Source: Sediminicola sp. YIK13 (lineage in GTDB: Bacteria > Bacteroidota > Bacteroidia > Flavobacteriales > Flavobacteriaceae). Taken from it: a stretch of 64,000 nt of DNA. Positions 55,696-64,000 of the stretch are shown here, in pieces (the first letter of the stretch is position 1; each line of letters begins with the position of its first letter). The DNA lies in assembly GCF_001430825.1 (NCBI RefSeq), contig NZ_CP010535.1, positions 1,716,501 to 1,780,500 of the forward strand. Reading direction: 5' to 3'. A program made the position numbers and the translations under genes. The notes beneath the pieces are model-generated. The model was not told the origin of the DNA. It searched no databases and was given only the letters and a program-made list of their open reading frames with translations.

Positions 55696-56787
55696 TTATT
55701 CCAAATCCTGGGTTATCACAAATTCCACCCTTCGGTTTCGTTGTCTTCCTTGGGCCGTGGTATTCTCCCGTATAGGTTTTGTGGCCCCGTAGCCATTCCA
55801 AGTGATTCTATTTTCTTCAAGTCCTAATTTTATCAAGTACCTGGACACTGCCTCAGCTCTTTTGGTGGAAAGTTTCTTATTGTATGTGGCAGATCCAATC
55901 TTGTCCGTATGGCCCTTAATAGTAACTTTTAAAGAACTATTTGCTTGTAGGTAGGCATAGAGTGCCTCTATTCCCTTCTTTTCGGAATCAAGAAGATGGG
56001 ATCTATCAAATTCAAATAATACATCCTTAAAAATATGTGTAATATCCAGTTCATAATCTTCTTCCACAGACATGGACACTGGATCGGTCCCAACTAGAGA
56101 AACCATATCTATATAATAATAAGCCCCAATCTTCAGATCCTTTTTTGTGTCTATTTTCCTCGTAGAGGCATTGTTGTCAAAATTCCCCAGAATCATATAA
56201 TTCTCTGTGCCCTCGGCAACAAACTCTGTACTGAGCTTTACCCATTTTTTATCGTTGGAAAGGAATTTTGAACCATTAATTTCCTGAAAATTAAAGGAGT
56301 TGTCGTCAATGGCATAAATCTGTGACTTGGACAGGTAATTTTTATTGTTGAGGGAGATCTTTTTTTCAGCAAACAGCACCCCGAGATTTCGGATGGCATA
56401 ATCTGATTTTTCTGCCAGACTCACATAAAATGAAACCCTATACTTTTTGCCCTTCTCTAAGGTTCTAGTAGTTTCAGCCTGTATGTACTCCCTATAATCC
56501 TCAGGTGCGATCACATAAAAACCGGCATAGCCCTTGCCATGAAATGGCTCTTGTGTTCCTTTAAAATTTTCGTGAATCCCCATTAACTCACTGCAAGAAT
56601 TGAAGTAATCCGTAGTTCCTCTTGTGGGGGTGCTCCAATGTGGTAAATCTATATTAAAATTCCCCATCCTTTTCGGGCATTCGGAATGTATTTCAAAACT
56701 TGGATTTTTAATAAGATTCTGAGCTGTGCCCAAAGAAACATTCACCAACAAAATTAGAGTCAATAAAGGTCTTAATCTTTGGAACAT
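55696..56787 (-). CDS. OmpA-domain protein with N-terminal jelly-roll-like domain
   Basis: The 363-residue protein has a signal peptide (1-22). An N-terminal carbohydrate-binding-like domain (about 24-235) opens with NLIKNPSFEIHSECP, the 'NPSFE' start common to CBM4/9-like jelly rolls, and contains GKKYRVSFYVSLAEKSDYA. The OmpA-like peptidoglycan-binding domain (about 250-360) has VLFEFDRSHLLDSEKK, IKGHTDKIGSATYN and LSTKRAEAVSRYL. It would anchor to peptidoglycan and present a ligand-binding domain in the periplasm. The ligand is unknown. Confidence 0.88.
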   Translation of the reverse strand: MFQRLRPLLTLILLVNVSLGTAQNLIKNPSFEIHSECPKRMGNFNIDLPHWSTPTRGTTDYFNSCSELMGIHENFKGTQEPFHGKGYAGFYVIAPEDYREYIQAETTRTLEKGKKYRVSFYVSLAEKSDYAIRNLGVLFAEKKISLNNKNYLSKSQIYAIDDNSFNFQEINGSKFLSNDKKWVKLSTEFVAEGTENYMILGNFDNNASTRKIDTKKDLKIGAYYYIDMVSLVGTDPVSMSVEEDYELDITHIFKDVLFEFDRSHLLDSEKKGIEALYAYLQANSSLKVTIKGHTDKIGSATYNKKLSTKRAEAVSRYLIKLGLEENRITWNGYGATKPIRENTTAQGRQRNRRVEFVITQDLE

Positions 56788-57050
56788 TATATATTTCGCT
56801 TTCTTTTAATTCTGAATTGCCAACACCTTTTTTCAAATTTAAAAAGGCCTCCCTATACTAGCCCTAATTTAGCAAATAAATAGATGGAATAAAATCTATA
56901 CACTATTCCTGTTATGATATGTGGGATATCCCTGTTTGAAAAAGGAGCTTTAAAAGCCCTGGTCAGCTTATGCTAAAGAAGAAATATTGTGTAATTTAGG
57001 TTTTCAATCGCAACTAGGTTACTTTTATGTTCAAGCCAAAACAAAACGCC

Positions 57051-57842
57051 ATGAAGTCCATTCTCTGTATGCATACTTTCAGGTTAACCGCACTCCTAAT
57101 TTTATTTTCCAGCGTATTACAGGCACAGGTAGAAAAACGAGAACTCTTTCAACTGAAGACCTATACTTTTGAAAATGGGACCCAGGAACAATTGACTCAT
57201 GATTATCTCCAAAAAGCCTTCATCCCTGCTTTAAAAAAATTAAAAATAGAGCGCGTTGGCGTTTTCAAAACAAGACCCAATGAAAAGGATACCTTAAACC
57301 AACTATTGGTTTTAATCCCTTTTAAAGATTTTGCCCAATTTGAAAGTTTGGAACAAAAACTGGCACAAGATGGGGACTATCTAATTCAAGGCAAGGAATA
57401 TCTTCAGGCCCCTTATGACAAAGCACCATATCTCAGGATTTCATCCACCCTTTTAAAGGCATTTAAGGACATGCCCGTTTTAAAACCCTCCCCCTTAGAT
57501 GGCCCCAGAACTGAAAGGGTCTATGAACTACGCAGTTACGAATCACCCACGGAAGAGCTGTATCGCAATAAGGTTAAAATGTTCAATGAAGGAGGGGAAA
57601 TAACCCTATTTAATGAATTAGGATTTAATGCCGTGTTCTATGGGGAGGTACTTTCCGGGAGTCAGATGCCGAACCTAATGTATATGACCACATTTGCAAA
57701 TCAAGAAAGCAGGGACGCCCATTGGAAATTGTTCGTTGACTCCCCTACCTGGAAATACCTATCTGCTTTACCTGAATATCAGAACAACGTATCCCTGAAC
57801 CAACAAATCTTCCTTTACCCTACAGACTATTCGGATTATTGA
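57051..57842 (+). CDS. NIPSNAP family protein
   Basis: The start is taken as ATG 57051 (MKSILCMHTFRLTALLI, a signal peptide cleaved near LQAQ); an in-frame ATG 24 nt upstream (57027) adds no useful sequence. The 263-residue product carries two NIPSNAP modules (about 30-125 and 155-260), with FQLKTYTFENGTQEQLTHDYL (quoted as FQLKTYTFENG) and VYELRSYESPTEELYRNKV plus MYMTTFANQESRDAHWKLF. The family is of ferredoxin-like alpha/beta fold and unknown function. It stands alone. Confidence 0.82.
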   Translation: MKSILCMHTFRLTALLILFSSVLQAQVEKRELFQLKTYTFENGTQEQLTHDYLQKAFIPALKKLKIERVGVFKTRPNEKDTLNQLLVLIPFKDFAQFESLEQKLAQDGDYLIQGKEYLQAPYDKAPYLRISSTLLKAFKDMPVLKPSPLDGPRTERVYELRSYESPTEELYRNKVKMFNEGGEITLFNELGFNAVFYGEVLSGSQMPNLMYMTTFANQESRDAHWKLFVDSPTWKYLSALPEYQNNVSLNQQIFLYPTDYSDY

Positions 57843-57931
57843 TTAGTCCTAATGCAAATAGATGCTTAGGTTGCCTATTGCTATAACCTAATTTATTACA
57901 TGGTAAAGATAAAAGGTTTCCGAGCTGCTCC

Positions 57932-59758
57932 TTAACGGTTGTATTTCTCTTTTTCTATCCACTTCTCAATTTTTTCTTCTAGCAATACCAAAGGCAGACT
58001 TCCTGAACTTAATATTTGGTTGTGGAATTCTTTGATTGAAAAGGCATCGCCCAAGGCGGTTTCTGCCCTGGTTCGGAGTTCCCTGATCTTCAACTGTCCA
58101 ATTTTATAAGAAAGGGCTTGTCCCGGGGCAACTATATAGCGCTCAATTTCCGAAATGATATCCGCTTCGGATTCCGCTTCGTTCTCCAATGAATATTGTA
58201 TTGCCTCTTCCCTTGTCCATCCCTTGGCATGTATCCCTGTATCCACCACCAATCTGATAGCCCTATGAATCTCCATGCTCAGCATTCCAAAATACTGGTA
58301 CGGATCTGTATACAATCCCAATTCCTTGCCCAAGGATTCACAGTACAGGGCCCAACCTTCTACAAAAACCCCCATTCCTTCTCCATGCAAGAAGGAAGGC
58401 AGCTTCTTATTTTCCTGTTGCAAGGACAATTGATAGTGATGTCCCGGAATAGCTTCATGCAAAAACAAAGCTTCATCCATGAATTTATTATATGTGGCCA
58501 CATCTGGAATTGGCACATAAAAAGTACCTGGCCTGGACCCATCCTTGCTTCCTGTAAAATATTCCGCACTTGCAGATGCTTCTCTAAAGGCTTCTGTCCT
58601 TCGAACTTCAAATTGGCTCTTAGGTTTCAAATCGAACAATTTGGACAGATTGGGCTGCATCCGTTTGTGGATAGCCTTAAAGTTTGCTATAACCTCTTCA
58701 GGTTCATTAAATGGCATTTGATCCTTACTGTTTCTCACGAACTCAAAAAAACTATTTAAGTCGCCCTCAAAGCCAACAGAATCTTTGATCAATTCCATTT
58801 CACTCCTGATCCTGGCAACTTCCTCCAAACCCAATTCGTGGATTTCTTCGGCTGACAAATTGGTGGTCGTATGGTATTTAATCAAATATTTATACGCCTG
58901 TTTCCCATGGGGGAGTTTTGATAGTCCTACAGTCTCAGTACCTACTGGCAGATATTCCTCCAACAAAAAGAGTTTTAATTTTTCATGGGCAGGGGATATA
59001 TCATCCAAGATCATATTTCTATAGGCATCTTTGAATCTAATCCTATCCTCTTCAGAAAAATTTTCAGGGATGTTTCTAATAGGGGCATAGAACAGATGGT
59101 CTTCTGCTTCAGCTGTTGCAAAACCCTCCAATTGTTCCAATACTTTTTGAATAATCACCCTGGGCAGCACCACATCCTTATCTATCCCACGTTGCATATT
59201 TAATATGGCCGTATCCAACCATTCCAAATAATCGTCTACCCTTTGTAACCAATCTTCATAATCTTCTACCGTATTAAAAGGTTGCGCTCCTGCCCCACTG
59301 GCCAGCAGCCCTACTTCGAGATGAAAAGAAAATATTTGATTGAGGGGTATTAGCTCAAAGGTGGGAAGATCGAACATGGGAGAAGGGATGGTTACCAATT
59401 TATTGGTCAAGCCTTCCCGCTTTATTTCGGCATCCCACGCCAAAACCTTAAGACTTAAAGCCTGGGCTGGGGTCAATATGGCTTCATCATATGCTTTGGC
59501 CATATTTAAAAAATAATCATAGTTCTCTTCCAGATCTTCCTGATACGGTTTTGAAATATAATCGGCTAAAACATCATTATATCCAGTTACTCCAGATTTT
59601 GTGGCCTCTAAGGGATTGATCCGCAACTTGAACTGATAATATTCTTGAAATAAGCTATCGATAGGTATGACCTCAACCACTGCCACCTTCTCTTCTTTAT
59701 TTTTACAAGCGGTACAAAAAAGCAACAATAACAAAAAGGCTGTTGGTATGTATTTCAT
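57932..59758 (-). CDS. DUF885 family lipoprotein (predicted zinc metallohydrolase)
   Basis: The start is taken at ATG 59758, giving MKYIPTAFLLLLLFCTACKNKEE, quoted as FLLLLLFCTACKNKEE, a lipoprotein signal whose acidic tail fits surface export. The frame extends seven codons upstream without benefit. The 608-residue product has the DUF885 domain throughout, with the conserved zinc-site motif HEAIPGHHYQ near residue 435 and EGWALYCESLGKELG downstream. Related proteins are thought to be peptidases. It is transcribed against the J-domain-like gene's divergent start, with about 200 nt between. Confidence 0.85.
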   Translation of the reverse strand: MKYIPTAFLLLLLFCTACKNKEEKVAVVEVIPIDSLFQEYYQFKLRINPLEATKSGVTGYNDVLADYISKPYQEDLEENYDYFLNMAKAYDEAILTPAQALSLKVLAWDAEIKREGLTNKLVTIPSPMFDLPTFELIPLNQIFSFHLEVGLLASGAGAQPFNTVEDYEDWLQRVDDYLEWLDTAILNMQRGIDKDVVLPRVIIQKVLEQLEGFATAEAEDHLFYAPIRNIPENFSEEDRIRFKDAYRNMILDDISPAHEKLKLFLLEEYLPVGTETVGLSKLPHGKQAYKYLIKYHTTTNLSAEEIHELGLEEVARIRSEMELIKDSVGFEGDLNSFFEFVRNSKDQMPFNEPEEVIANFKAIHKRMQPNLSKLFDLKPKSQFEVRRTEAFREASASAEYFTGSKDGSRPGTFYVPIPDVATYNKFMDEALFLHEAIPGHHYQLSLQQENKKLPSFLHGEGMGVFVEGWALYCESLGKELGLYTDPYQYFGMLSMEIHRAIRLVVDTGIHAKGWTREEAIQYSLENEAESEADIISEIERYIVAPGQALSYKIGQLKIRELRTRAETALGDAFSIKEFHNQILSSGSLPLVLLEEKIEKWIEKEKYNR

Positions 59759-59961
59759 ATCAGTATCGGTTTGAGCCAAAAATAAGGATTAAAAAGGAAT
59801 CCCAACCACCCAAAATATCCAGCTGCAATAATTTTTTACCCATAAAATTATCACTTAGAATATAGGTCATGACCCTCAAAACGTCATAGAAATTTGAAAA
59901 GGCAGCTATGTGTTCATGTCTTGAAAAAGTTCCCGAACTTTGCCGATACGAGTTGATCCCC

Positions 59962-60678
59962 ATGAGTGAAAAACATCCATCCAAATTAAATGAAACATCA
60001 GAACAAGAAACGCTGCAAGCACAACTTGAATCCTTAACCAAAGAGTTGGAGGCCATTCTGTTAAAGACGGGTAACTTCGAGAATATCCTCAGGACGCATC
60101 TGGAAAATGCCCTTATTGAAGAGCAGGAATTGACAGTGCTGTACAAGCAACAAAAAGCTGCAAAAAAGGAAAAAAGGCTACTCCAAAAGAAACGCGGCAA
60201 AAATTATAGGGAAATAGATGGACTGCAAACCATTACTATAAAAAAGACCCCAATAACCAACCCTGAGGAACAACAAGAAAAAAAACGACTTTACAGGGAG
60301 GCCATGCTGCACGTACATCCGGATAAATTTTCCATGCAGGCAGATAAATTGGACTTGGCTACCACCATAACCACTAAACTTATTGCTATTTACTCCAATG
60401 GGGATCTGGAAACCCTAAGGGCATTTCACGCACATATTTTCCAAGGAACCGATCTGCTTACAGATCATATTGTTCCACAGAAGGAGATTATACTACCAAA
60501 GAACAACTATTTACTTTTAGAAATCCAGAAAATGGCAATGCGCCTAGAGGAAGCCAAAAACAAACACACCTACAAAGTACTTATGGACTACGAGGATCCT
60601 ATGATCTTTTTGGAAGAGCTAAAAGCCTATTATGAAGACCGACTCTTGAAGCTGAGAAAACGGACCAGAAAAGGATAG
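59962..60678 (+). CDS. J-domain-like coiled-coil protein, function unknown
   Basis: The 238-residue protein starts at ATG 59962 (MSEKHPSKLNETSEQE); an in-frame ATG at 59908 adds 18 residues of no apparent use. It is highly charged and helical (coiled coil about 20-95). A J-domain-like segment follows with LYREAMLHVHPDKF, including the HPD tripeptide, near residues 115-128. No zinc finger or G/F region is present, so it is a minimal J-like protein and possible DnaK cofactor. The function is inferred from HPD only. Confidence 0.75.
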   Translation: MSEKHPSKLNETSEQETLQAQLESLTKELEAILLKTGNFENILRTHLENALIEEQELTVLYKQQKAAKKEKRLLQKKRGKNYREIDGLQTITIKKTPITNPEEQQEKKRLYREAMLHVHPDKFSMQADKLDLATTITTKLIAIYSNGDLETLRAFHAHIFQGTDLLTDHIVPQKEIILPKNNYLLLEIQKMAMRLEEAKNKHTYKVLMDYEDPMIFLEELKAYYEDRLLKLRKRTRKG

Positions 60679-60748
60679 TCCAAGTGCTAAGATACCCGTA
60701 CCAAACTTTCCTTGGAAATCCTTGGAAGACAAAGTTTTATCCATAAAA

Positions 60749-60774
60749 AAAGCCCATCATTTCTGATAGGCTTT
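60749..60774 (-). terminator. Terminator of the cold-shock gene
   Basis: The stem AAAGCCCATCA / TGATAGGCTTT has one C.A mismatch and a 4-nt loop, followed on the minus strand by a U-tract (A-run 60744-60751). It lies 25 nt past the stop at 60800. Confidence 0.65.
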
Positions 60775-60799
60775 AGTTTAATGTAATAAAAAGTATATA

Positions 60800-60991
60800 T
60801 TAAATAACTTTTACATTTACTGCGTTCAATCCTTTTCTACCTTCCTGAAGATCAAATTCAACTTCATCGCCTTCGCGAATTTCGTCTACTAATCCAGAAA
60901 TGTGTACAAAATGTTCTTTACCAGAACCTTCTTCTGCGATAAAACCAAATCCTTTGGTATCATTGAAGAATTTTACTGTTCCTTTACTCAT
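60800..60991 (-). CDS. Cold-shock protein (CspA family)
   Basis: The 63-residue single cold-shock domain has RNP1 KGFGFIAEE and RNP2 EHFVHISGL, with the N-terminal SKGTVKFFND. It binds single-stranded nucleic acid and acts as an RNA chaperone or antiterminator. It is monocistronic, with a CATCTTTG near-consensus box upstream. Whether it is cold-induced cannot be read from the sequence. Confidence 0.95.
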   Translation of the reverse strand: MSKGTVKFFNDTKGFGFIAEEGSGKEHFVHISGLVDEIREGDEVEFDLQEGRKGLNAVNVKVI

Positions 60992-61161
60992 CGTTAAAAT
61001 TTAAAATTAATACGTATTTGATACAAAGATGCTACCAATTATTTTAACTAGCACTATAAAGCACAATATTTATTTTTGGTATCTCCACAACACCCTTAAT
61101 TCATTCACCTATAAAGGATTGCACCAAATTTTTGTTTCCTAATTCCAAGTCTGGATAACGG

Positions 61162-62916
61162 TTAGAAATCGAACTTGTACTTAAATCCTGCCAGCGCTTG
61201 AAAGCCCTGCACCGGATAATTGGCCCATCTTTGGTAATCATTGTTTGCGATATTGCTCAATTTTAAAAACACCGAAAATTGCTCGTTAAATCGGTATCCC
61301 ATATGGGCATTGGCATCAAAATAACCATCCAACGTAATAATGGTTGATGGATATTGCGATGGCTGCACGTTTTGAACCACCTGTGAACTTAAGTCTTCCC
61401 TTTCCCCCACATAAAAAATGTTGGCACCCATATACCAGTGCTCATCAATTTGATAATCCATAAAAAGAGAACCCGTCATATTGGGAAGGTTCCAAGCTGG
61501 GTTATCTGTTTCCGTATCATAATCATATATTTCTGCATTGATACCCAAGGAAAAATTTCGGTTGATATCCAAGTTCAATTCCCCAAAGATCCCCAAGGTT
61601 TTTATATCATCGTAAAACACTTCAAAGGAATTCCCGTAGTAATACCCCTTTTCATCATTCCTAAAATCATTAGAGGGATTTAACTTAAACAGGGGTTTTC
61701 TGTTTTCTGCAGTATAAGATCCTTTGAAATTGTAACTAAGGCTAGGAAGAAGCATTCCTTTTAGTCCAATATAGGCATCGTATTGCCTATCGGTCGGGGT
61801 AATCGTCAAAGTTGGGGAAACAAACGGATTATCTCCCACAAAATCATAAAAGGAGTTTTGCTTTAAATCCCCCTTTATTCCTCCATAGGCAATAACGTTT
61901 TCATCCAAGACCCGATAGGATGCCGTCACTGCTGGATAGATATAAAAGTTGCTCTCGCTATTTTCCGTATCCATACCATATACTATGTTGGCCCCTAAAT
62001 TTATCCTTACATCATCACTTACGATCAAAAGACTTGGACTTACCCCTACTTGAAAATGACCGTAATTGATATCCCCTGTATTATTGGAATTGTTGACATC
62101 TGCATTTTTGAAAGCACCTCCTACATAGTCGAAATTTCCTGAAATAGTCAAAGACTGATCTGTTAGCGGAAATTCAAAAACAGGCTGGAATTTAAATCTA
62201 TTCTCACCGGAATCCGTTACATCCCAAAAACGTCTTAAGAGCAAGTCTGCACCTTTAAAAAGGGCATCATTAACTTTCACATTTGCACCCAATTCTGCAT
62301 TGTAATAATTTTGTTTTGAATCAATTCCGGCAACAACGGCATCGGGAAAGGCTCCTTCGGGAATCCCGTACCAATTATAGATCTGATGCTGTAGCCCTAT
62401 GTTTGTGCCCCAACTGACATCCCTATCCTTTTTAGAGTAGGAGGCGTCTAACTTGGTATTGTAAAAATCATTGTCCAGGACCGTGCCATCTATATCCCCT
62501 CTAGAAGAAAAATGATTGAGCCCTATATCCAAACGCTCATCACGGTTAAACGCCCTGCTCGTATAGAAATCGAGCATAGCATTGTTATAGTTTCCAAGAC
62601 CTAGGGCCAGATAGGAATTATAGAGTTTTTCCGGTTTGGCTTTCTGTACTTCCGTTGCCTTGCCTTTCGCAGGGGTAAACGTAGAAGCTACGGGAACGGA
62701 AAAAATATTGTAATTGATCTTTTTCTTTTGCAGAACGATGGAATCGTTCAGGTTGGGCATGGATTTAATTTTAAAGGCATCGGAGACTGTTGGGGTGTAC
62801 GCCTTGGTCACCGTTACTGTTTCCGTACCGATATCATTTTTGTCCTTCTCCTGGGAAACCCCCAATTGACAAACGCCTATAATAGAAAGGATGCTTATAT
62901 ATATTTGCTTATGCAT
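61162..62916 (-). CDS. TonB-dependent-receptor-like outer-membrane barrel without a plug
   Basis: The start is taken at ATG 62916 (MHKQIYISILSIIGVCQLG, a signal peptide), 26 nt after the upstream TPR gene; the longer frame to 63021 would overlap that gene by 80 nt and lacks a signal peptide. The 584-residue product opens with ETVTVTKAYTPTVSDAF and IFSVPVASTFTPAKGKA, then a beta-barrel of aromatic-rich strands ending AGFKYKFDF. A TonB plug was not found. It is conserved next to a TPR protein in Flavobacteriaceae. Function unknown. Confidence 0.85.
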   Translation of the reverse strand: MHKQIYISILSIIGVCQLGVSQEKDKNDIGTETVTVTKAYTPTVSDAFKIKSMPNLNDSIVLQKKKINYNIFSVPVASTFTPAKGKATEVQKAKPEKLYNSYLALGLGNYNNAMLDFYTSRAFNRDERLDIGLNHFSSRGDIDGTVLDNDFYNTKLDASYSKKDRDVSWGTNIGLQHQIYNWYGIPEGAFPDAVVAGIDSKQNYYNAELGANVKVNDALFKGADLLLRRFWDVTDSGENRFKFQPVFEFPLTDQSLTISGNFDYVGGAFKNADVNNSNNTGDINYGHFQVGVSPSLLIVSDDVRINLGANIVYGMDTENSESNFYIYPAVTASYRVLDENVIAYGGIKGDLKQNSFYDFVGDNPFVSPTLTITPTDRQYDAYIGLKGMLLPSLSYNFKGSYTAENRKPLFKLNPSNDFRNDEKGYYYGNSFEVFYDDIKTLGIFGELNLDINRNFSLGINAEIYDYDTETDNPAWNLPNMTGSLFMDYQIDEHWYMGANIFYVGEREDLSSQVVQNVQPSQYPSTIITLDGYFDANAHMGYRFNEQFSVFLKLSNIANNDYQRWANYPVQGFQALAGFKYKFDF

Positions 62917-62941
62917 AGTGTTCTCTTTTTGCAAGGTGTAT

Positions 62942-64000
62942 TTAATTCTTGTCAGGATTGATAGATGAATTGCTCTCCGCCTCCTTGGTTTTAATTTTGA
63001 TAAGCTCTTGTTTGGCTTCATTTACTATCGCTGCATATTGTCCGAAATTGGTAATAACACTTTCCAGAATATAGGTTGCCTGAAAGGCATCGCCCAACGC
63101 ATAGAAATTTTTGGCCATGATCACCAATCCTTTACCGCCCCATTCCTTATAGGCCGAAAAGTCCTTAGCTAATTTGGAAACCGATGCATTGGATGCTTCA
63201 TAGTTCTTCGCTTTGTTTTTAAAATAGGCATCATAGTAATACGCTTCCGCAGCCAGTTCACCTGAAGCTATTTTTAAAACTTCACCATAAGCTTTTTGTG
63301 CCCTTTCCTCATTATTGGTAGCTATGGCCGATCTAGCGATCATAATTTGCGCATCACTCTTGATGCGGTCATCTATTTTAAAGGTGGCCAAAACCTTCTC
63401 TGCATAGGCAATGGTCTTATCGTAATTCTTTTGCTCGTAATATCCTTTCATAAGGTTAGATTGGGCAAAAGTGATATTCTGTTGGATGTCGGCCGTATTC
63501 TCCAATTGGCTCAAAAACGGAATAGCCGCGGTATAATTCTTATTACCCACATAAATTTCACATACCCGGGTCAACGCTTGTTCTGAATATTCGCTTCCGC
63601 CTCTGTTGGCTACAAAGGTGTAATGGGTTAGCGCCTTTTCTTTATCTCCTTTGGCAAAATACAATTGGGCCAGATTAAGATTGGCTTTTAGGGCATTTAG
63701 GCCTGATGGAAATTGTTGGATATAATTTTGATATCCTTTTATGGCAGCATCGGATCGCCCTTCTATATACTGTTTGTCCGCAGACTCAAAAGTAGCATTG
63801 TCCAAATCGGCATCGGTCACTTCCACAAAATCCAGGTTTTTTACCCAGTCGGCATATTCGTTCACCCTTCCCAGATCCACATAGATCAATTTGGCTGTGG
63901 CCACCGCTTGTATGGCTTCTTGCGTTTTTGGAAAATCGCGCACCACGGTTTTAAACTTGCCCAAGGCCTGATCGTTCTGACTGGCATTATAGTGCGCCAA
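62942..64000 (-). CDS. Tetratricopeptide-repeat protein (5' end beyond window)
   Basis: The open frame runs through the right edge with no start codon needed, so only the C-terminal 352 residues are visible. They comprise several TPR-type helical pairs (ALGKFKTVVRDFPKTQEA, AIKGYQNYIQQFPSGLNAL, EKALTHYTFVANRGGSEY, ERAQKAYGEVLKIASGELA). It resembles the large Bacteroidota TPR proteins related to outer-membrane assembly factors. It precedes the barrel gene by 26 nt in the same operon, suggesting a joint role at the outer membrane; that is inference. Confidence 0.88.
   Translation of the reverse strand: MAHYNASQNDQALGKFKTVVRDFPKTQEAIQAVATAKLIYVDLGRVNEYADWVKNLDFVEVTDADLDNATFESADKQYIEGRSDAAIKGYQNYIQQFPSGLNALKANLNLAQLYFAKGDKEKALTHYTFVANRGGSEYSEQALTRVCEIYVGNKNYTAAIPFLSQLENTADIQQNITFAQSNLMKGYYEQKNYDKTIAYAEKVLATFKIDDRIKSDAQIMIARSAIATNNEERAQKAYGEVLKIASGELAAEAYYYDAYFKNKAKNYEASNASVSKLAKDFSAYKEWGGKGLVIMAKNFYALGDAFQATYILESVITNFGQYAAIVNEAKQELIKIKTKEAESNSSINPDKN

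Overview
The window is a stretch of chromosome from a member of the Bacteroidota, almost certainly a marine-type Flavobacteriaceae. The grounds are a SusC/SusD pair, proteins with type IX secretion sorting domains, lipoproteins carrying the acidic Bacteroidota surface-export signal after the lipobox cysteine, a fused SecDF, a Rho factor with a long N-terminal insert, ProB without a PUA domain, several TANNTTTG-type -7 promoter boxes, and AT-rich sequence. Nearly everything is single-copy chromosomal gene content; there are no insertion sequences, phage genes, rRNA or CRISPR arrays.

Region 1 (1-10341, all minus strand) is the start of a polysaccharide utilisation locus. A membrane-spanning hybrid regulator (periplasmic propeller, Y_Y_Y domain, one TM helix, cytoplasmic LuxR-type HTH) lies upstream of susC, susD and a large surface lipoprotein with two PKD-like domains and at least four tandem jelly-roll-like modules. 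The lipoprotein runs off the left edge, and the glycoside hydrolases of the locus would be expected beyond it. Three in-phase CACAACATT repeats between the regulator and susC are a candidate operator. The gene order resembles flavobacterial laminarin/beta-glucan loci, but the substrate is inferred.

Region 2 (10432-25937) is mostly housekeeping: clpS, an inserted surface metallopeptidase, prmA, tpiA, a DoxX-type membrane protein and a DUF1599 protein on the minus strand. Divergent to these are folP and cdaA (diadenylate cyclase). Then come an MsbA-like ABC exporter and truA, a phosphoesterase, a DUF4293 protein, rho, the proline operon proC-proB-proA, and rpsT.

Region 3 (25990-34139) holds two identical tRNA-Glu genes, proS, a Gly/Trp- and Arg/Ser-rich repeat lipoprotein paired with an outer-membrane FadL-like barrel, and two tandem paralogous secreted proteins with type B T9SS sorting domains.

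Region 4 (34275-39737, plus strand) is folE, cysS, yidD, lgt, a DUF192 lipoprotein and a ModF-like double ABC ATPase whose first half lacks a Walker A motif.

Region 5 (39765-50717) is secDF, mdh, a small lipoprotein preceded by a LytTR-like direct repeat, a DUF6588 outer-membrane protein, gyrB, asnB and a DUF2911 protein. Region 6 (50855-64000) holds a FUSC-type membrane protein, an amidohydrolase, small membrane proteins, an OmpA-domain protein, a NIPSNAP protein, a DUF885 zinc hydrolase, a J-domain-like coiled-coil protein, a cold-shock protein, and an outer-membrane barrel paired with a TPR protein that runs off the right edge.

No wholly new multi-gene system is evident. The most unusual items are the recently amplified binding modules and putative operator in the glycan locus, the internally duplicated DUF1599 protein, the half-degenerate ABC ATPase and the repeat-lipoprotein/barrel pair.
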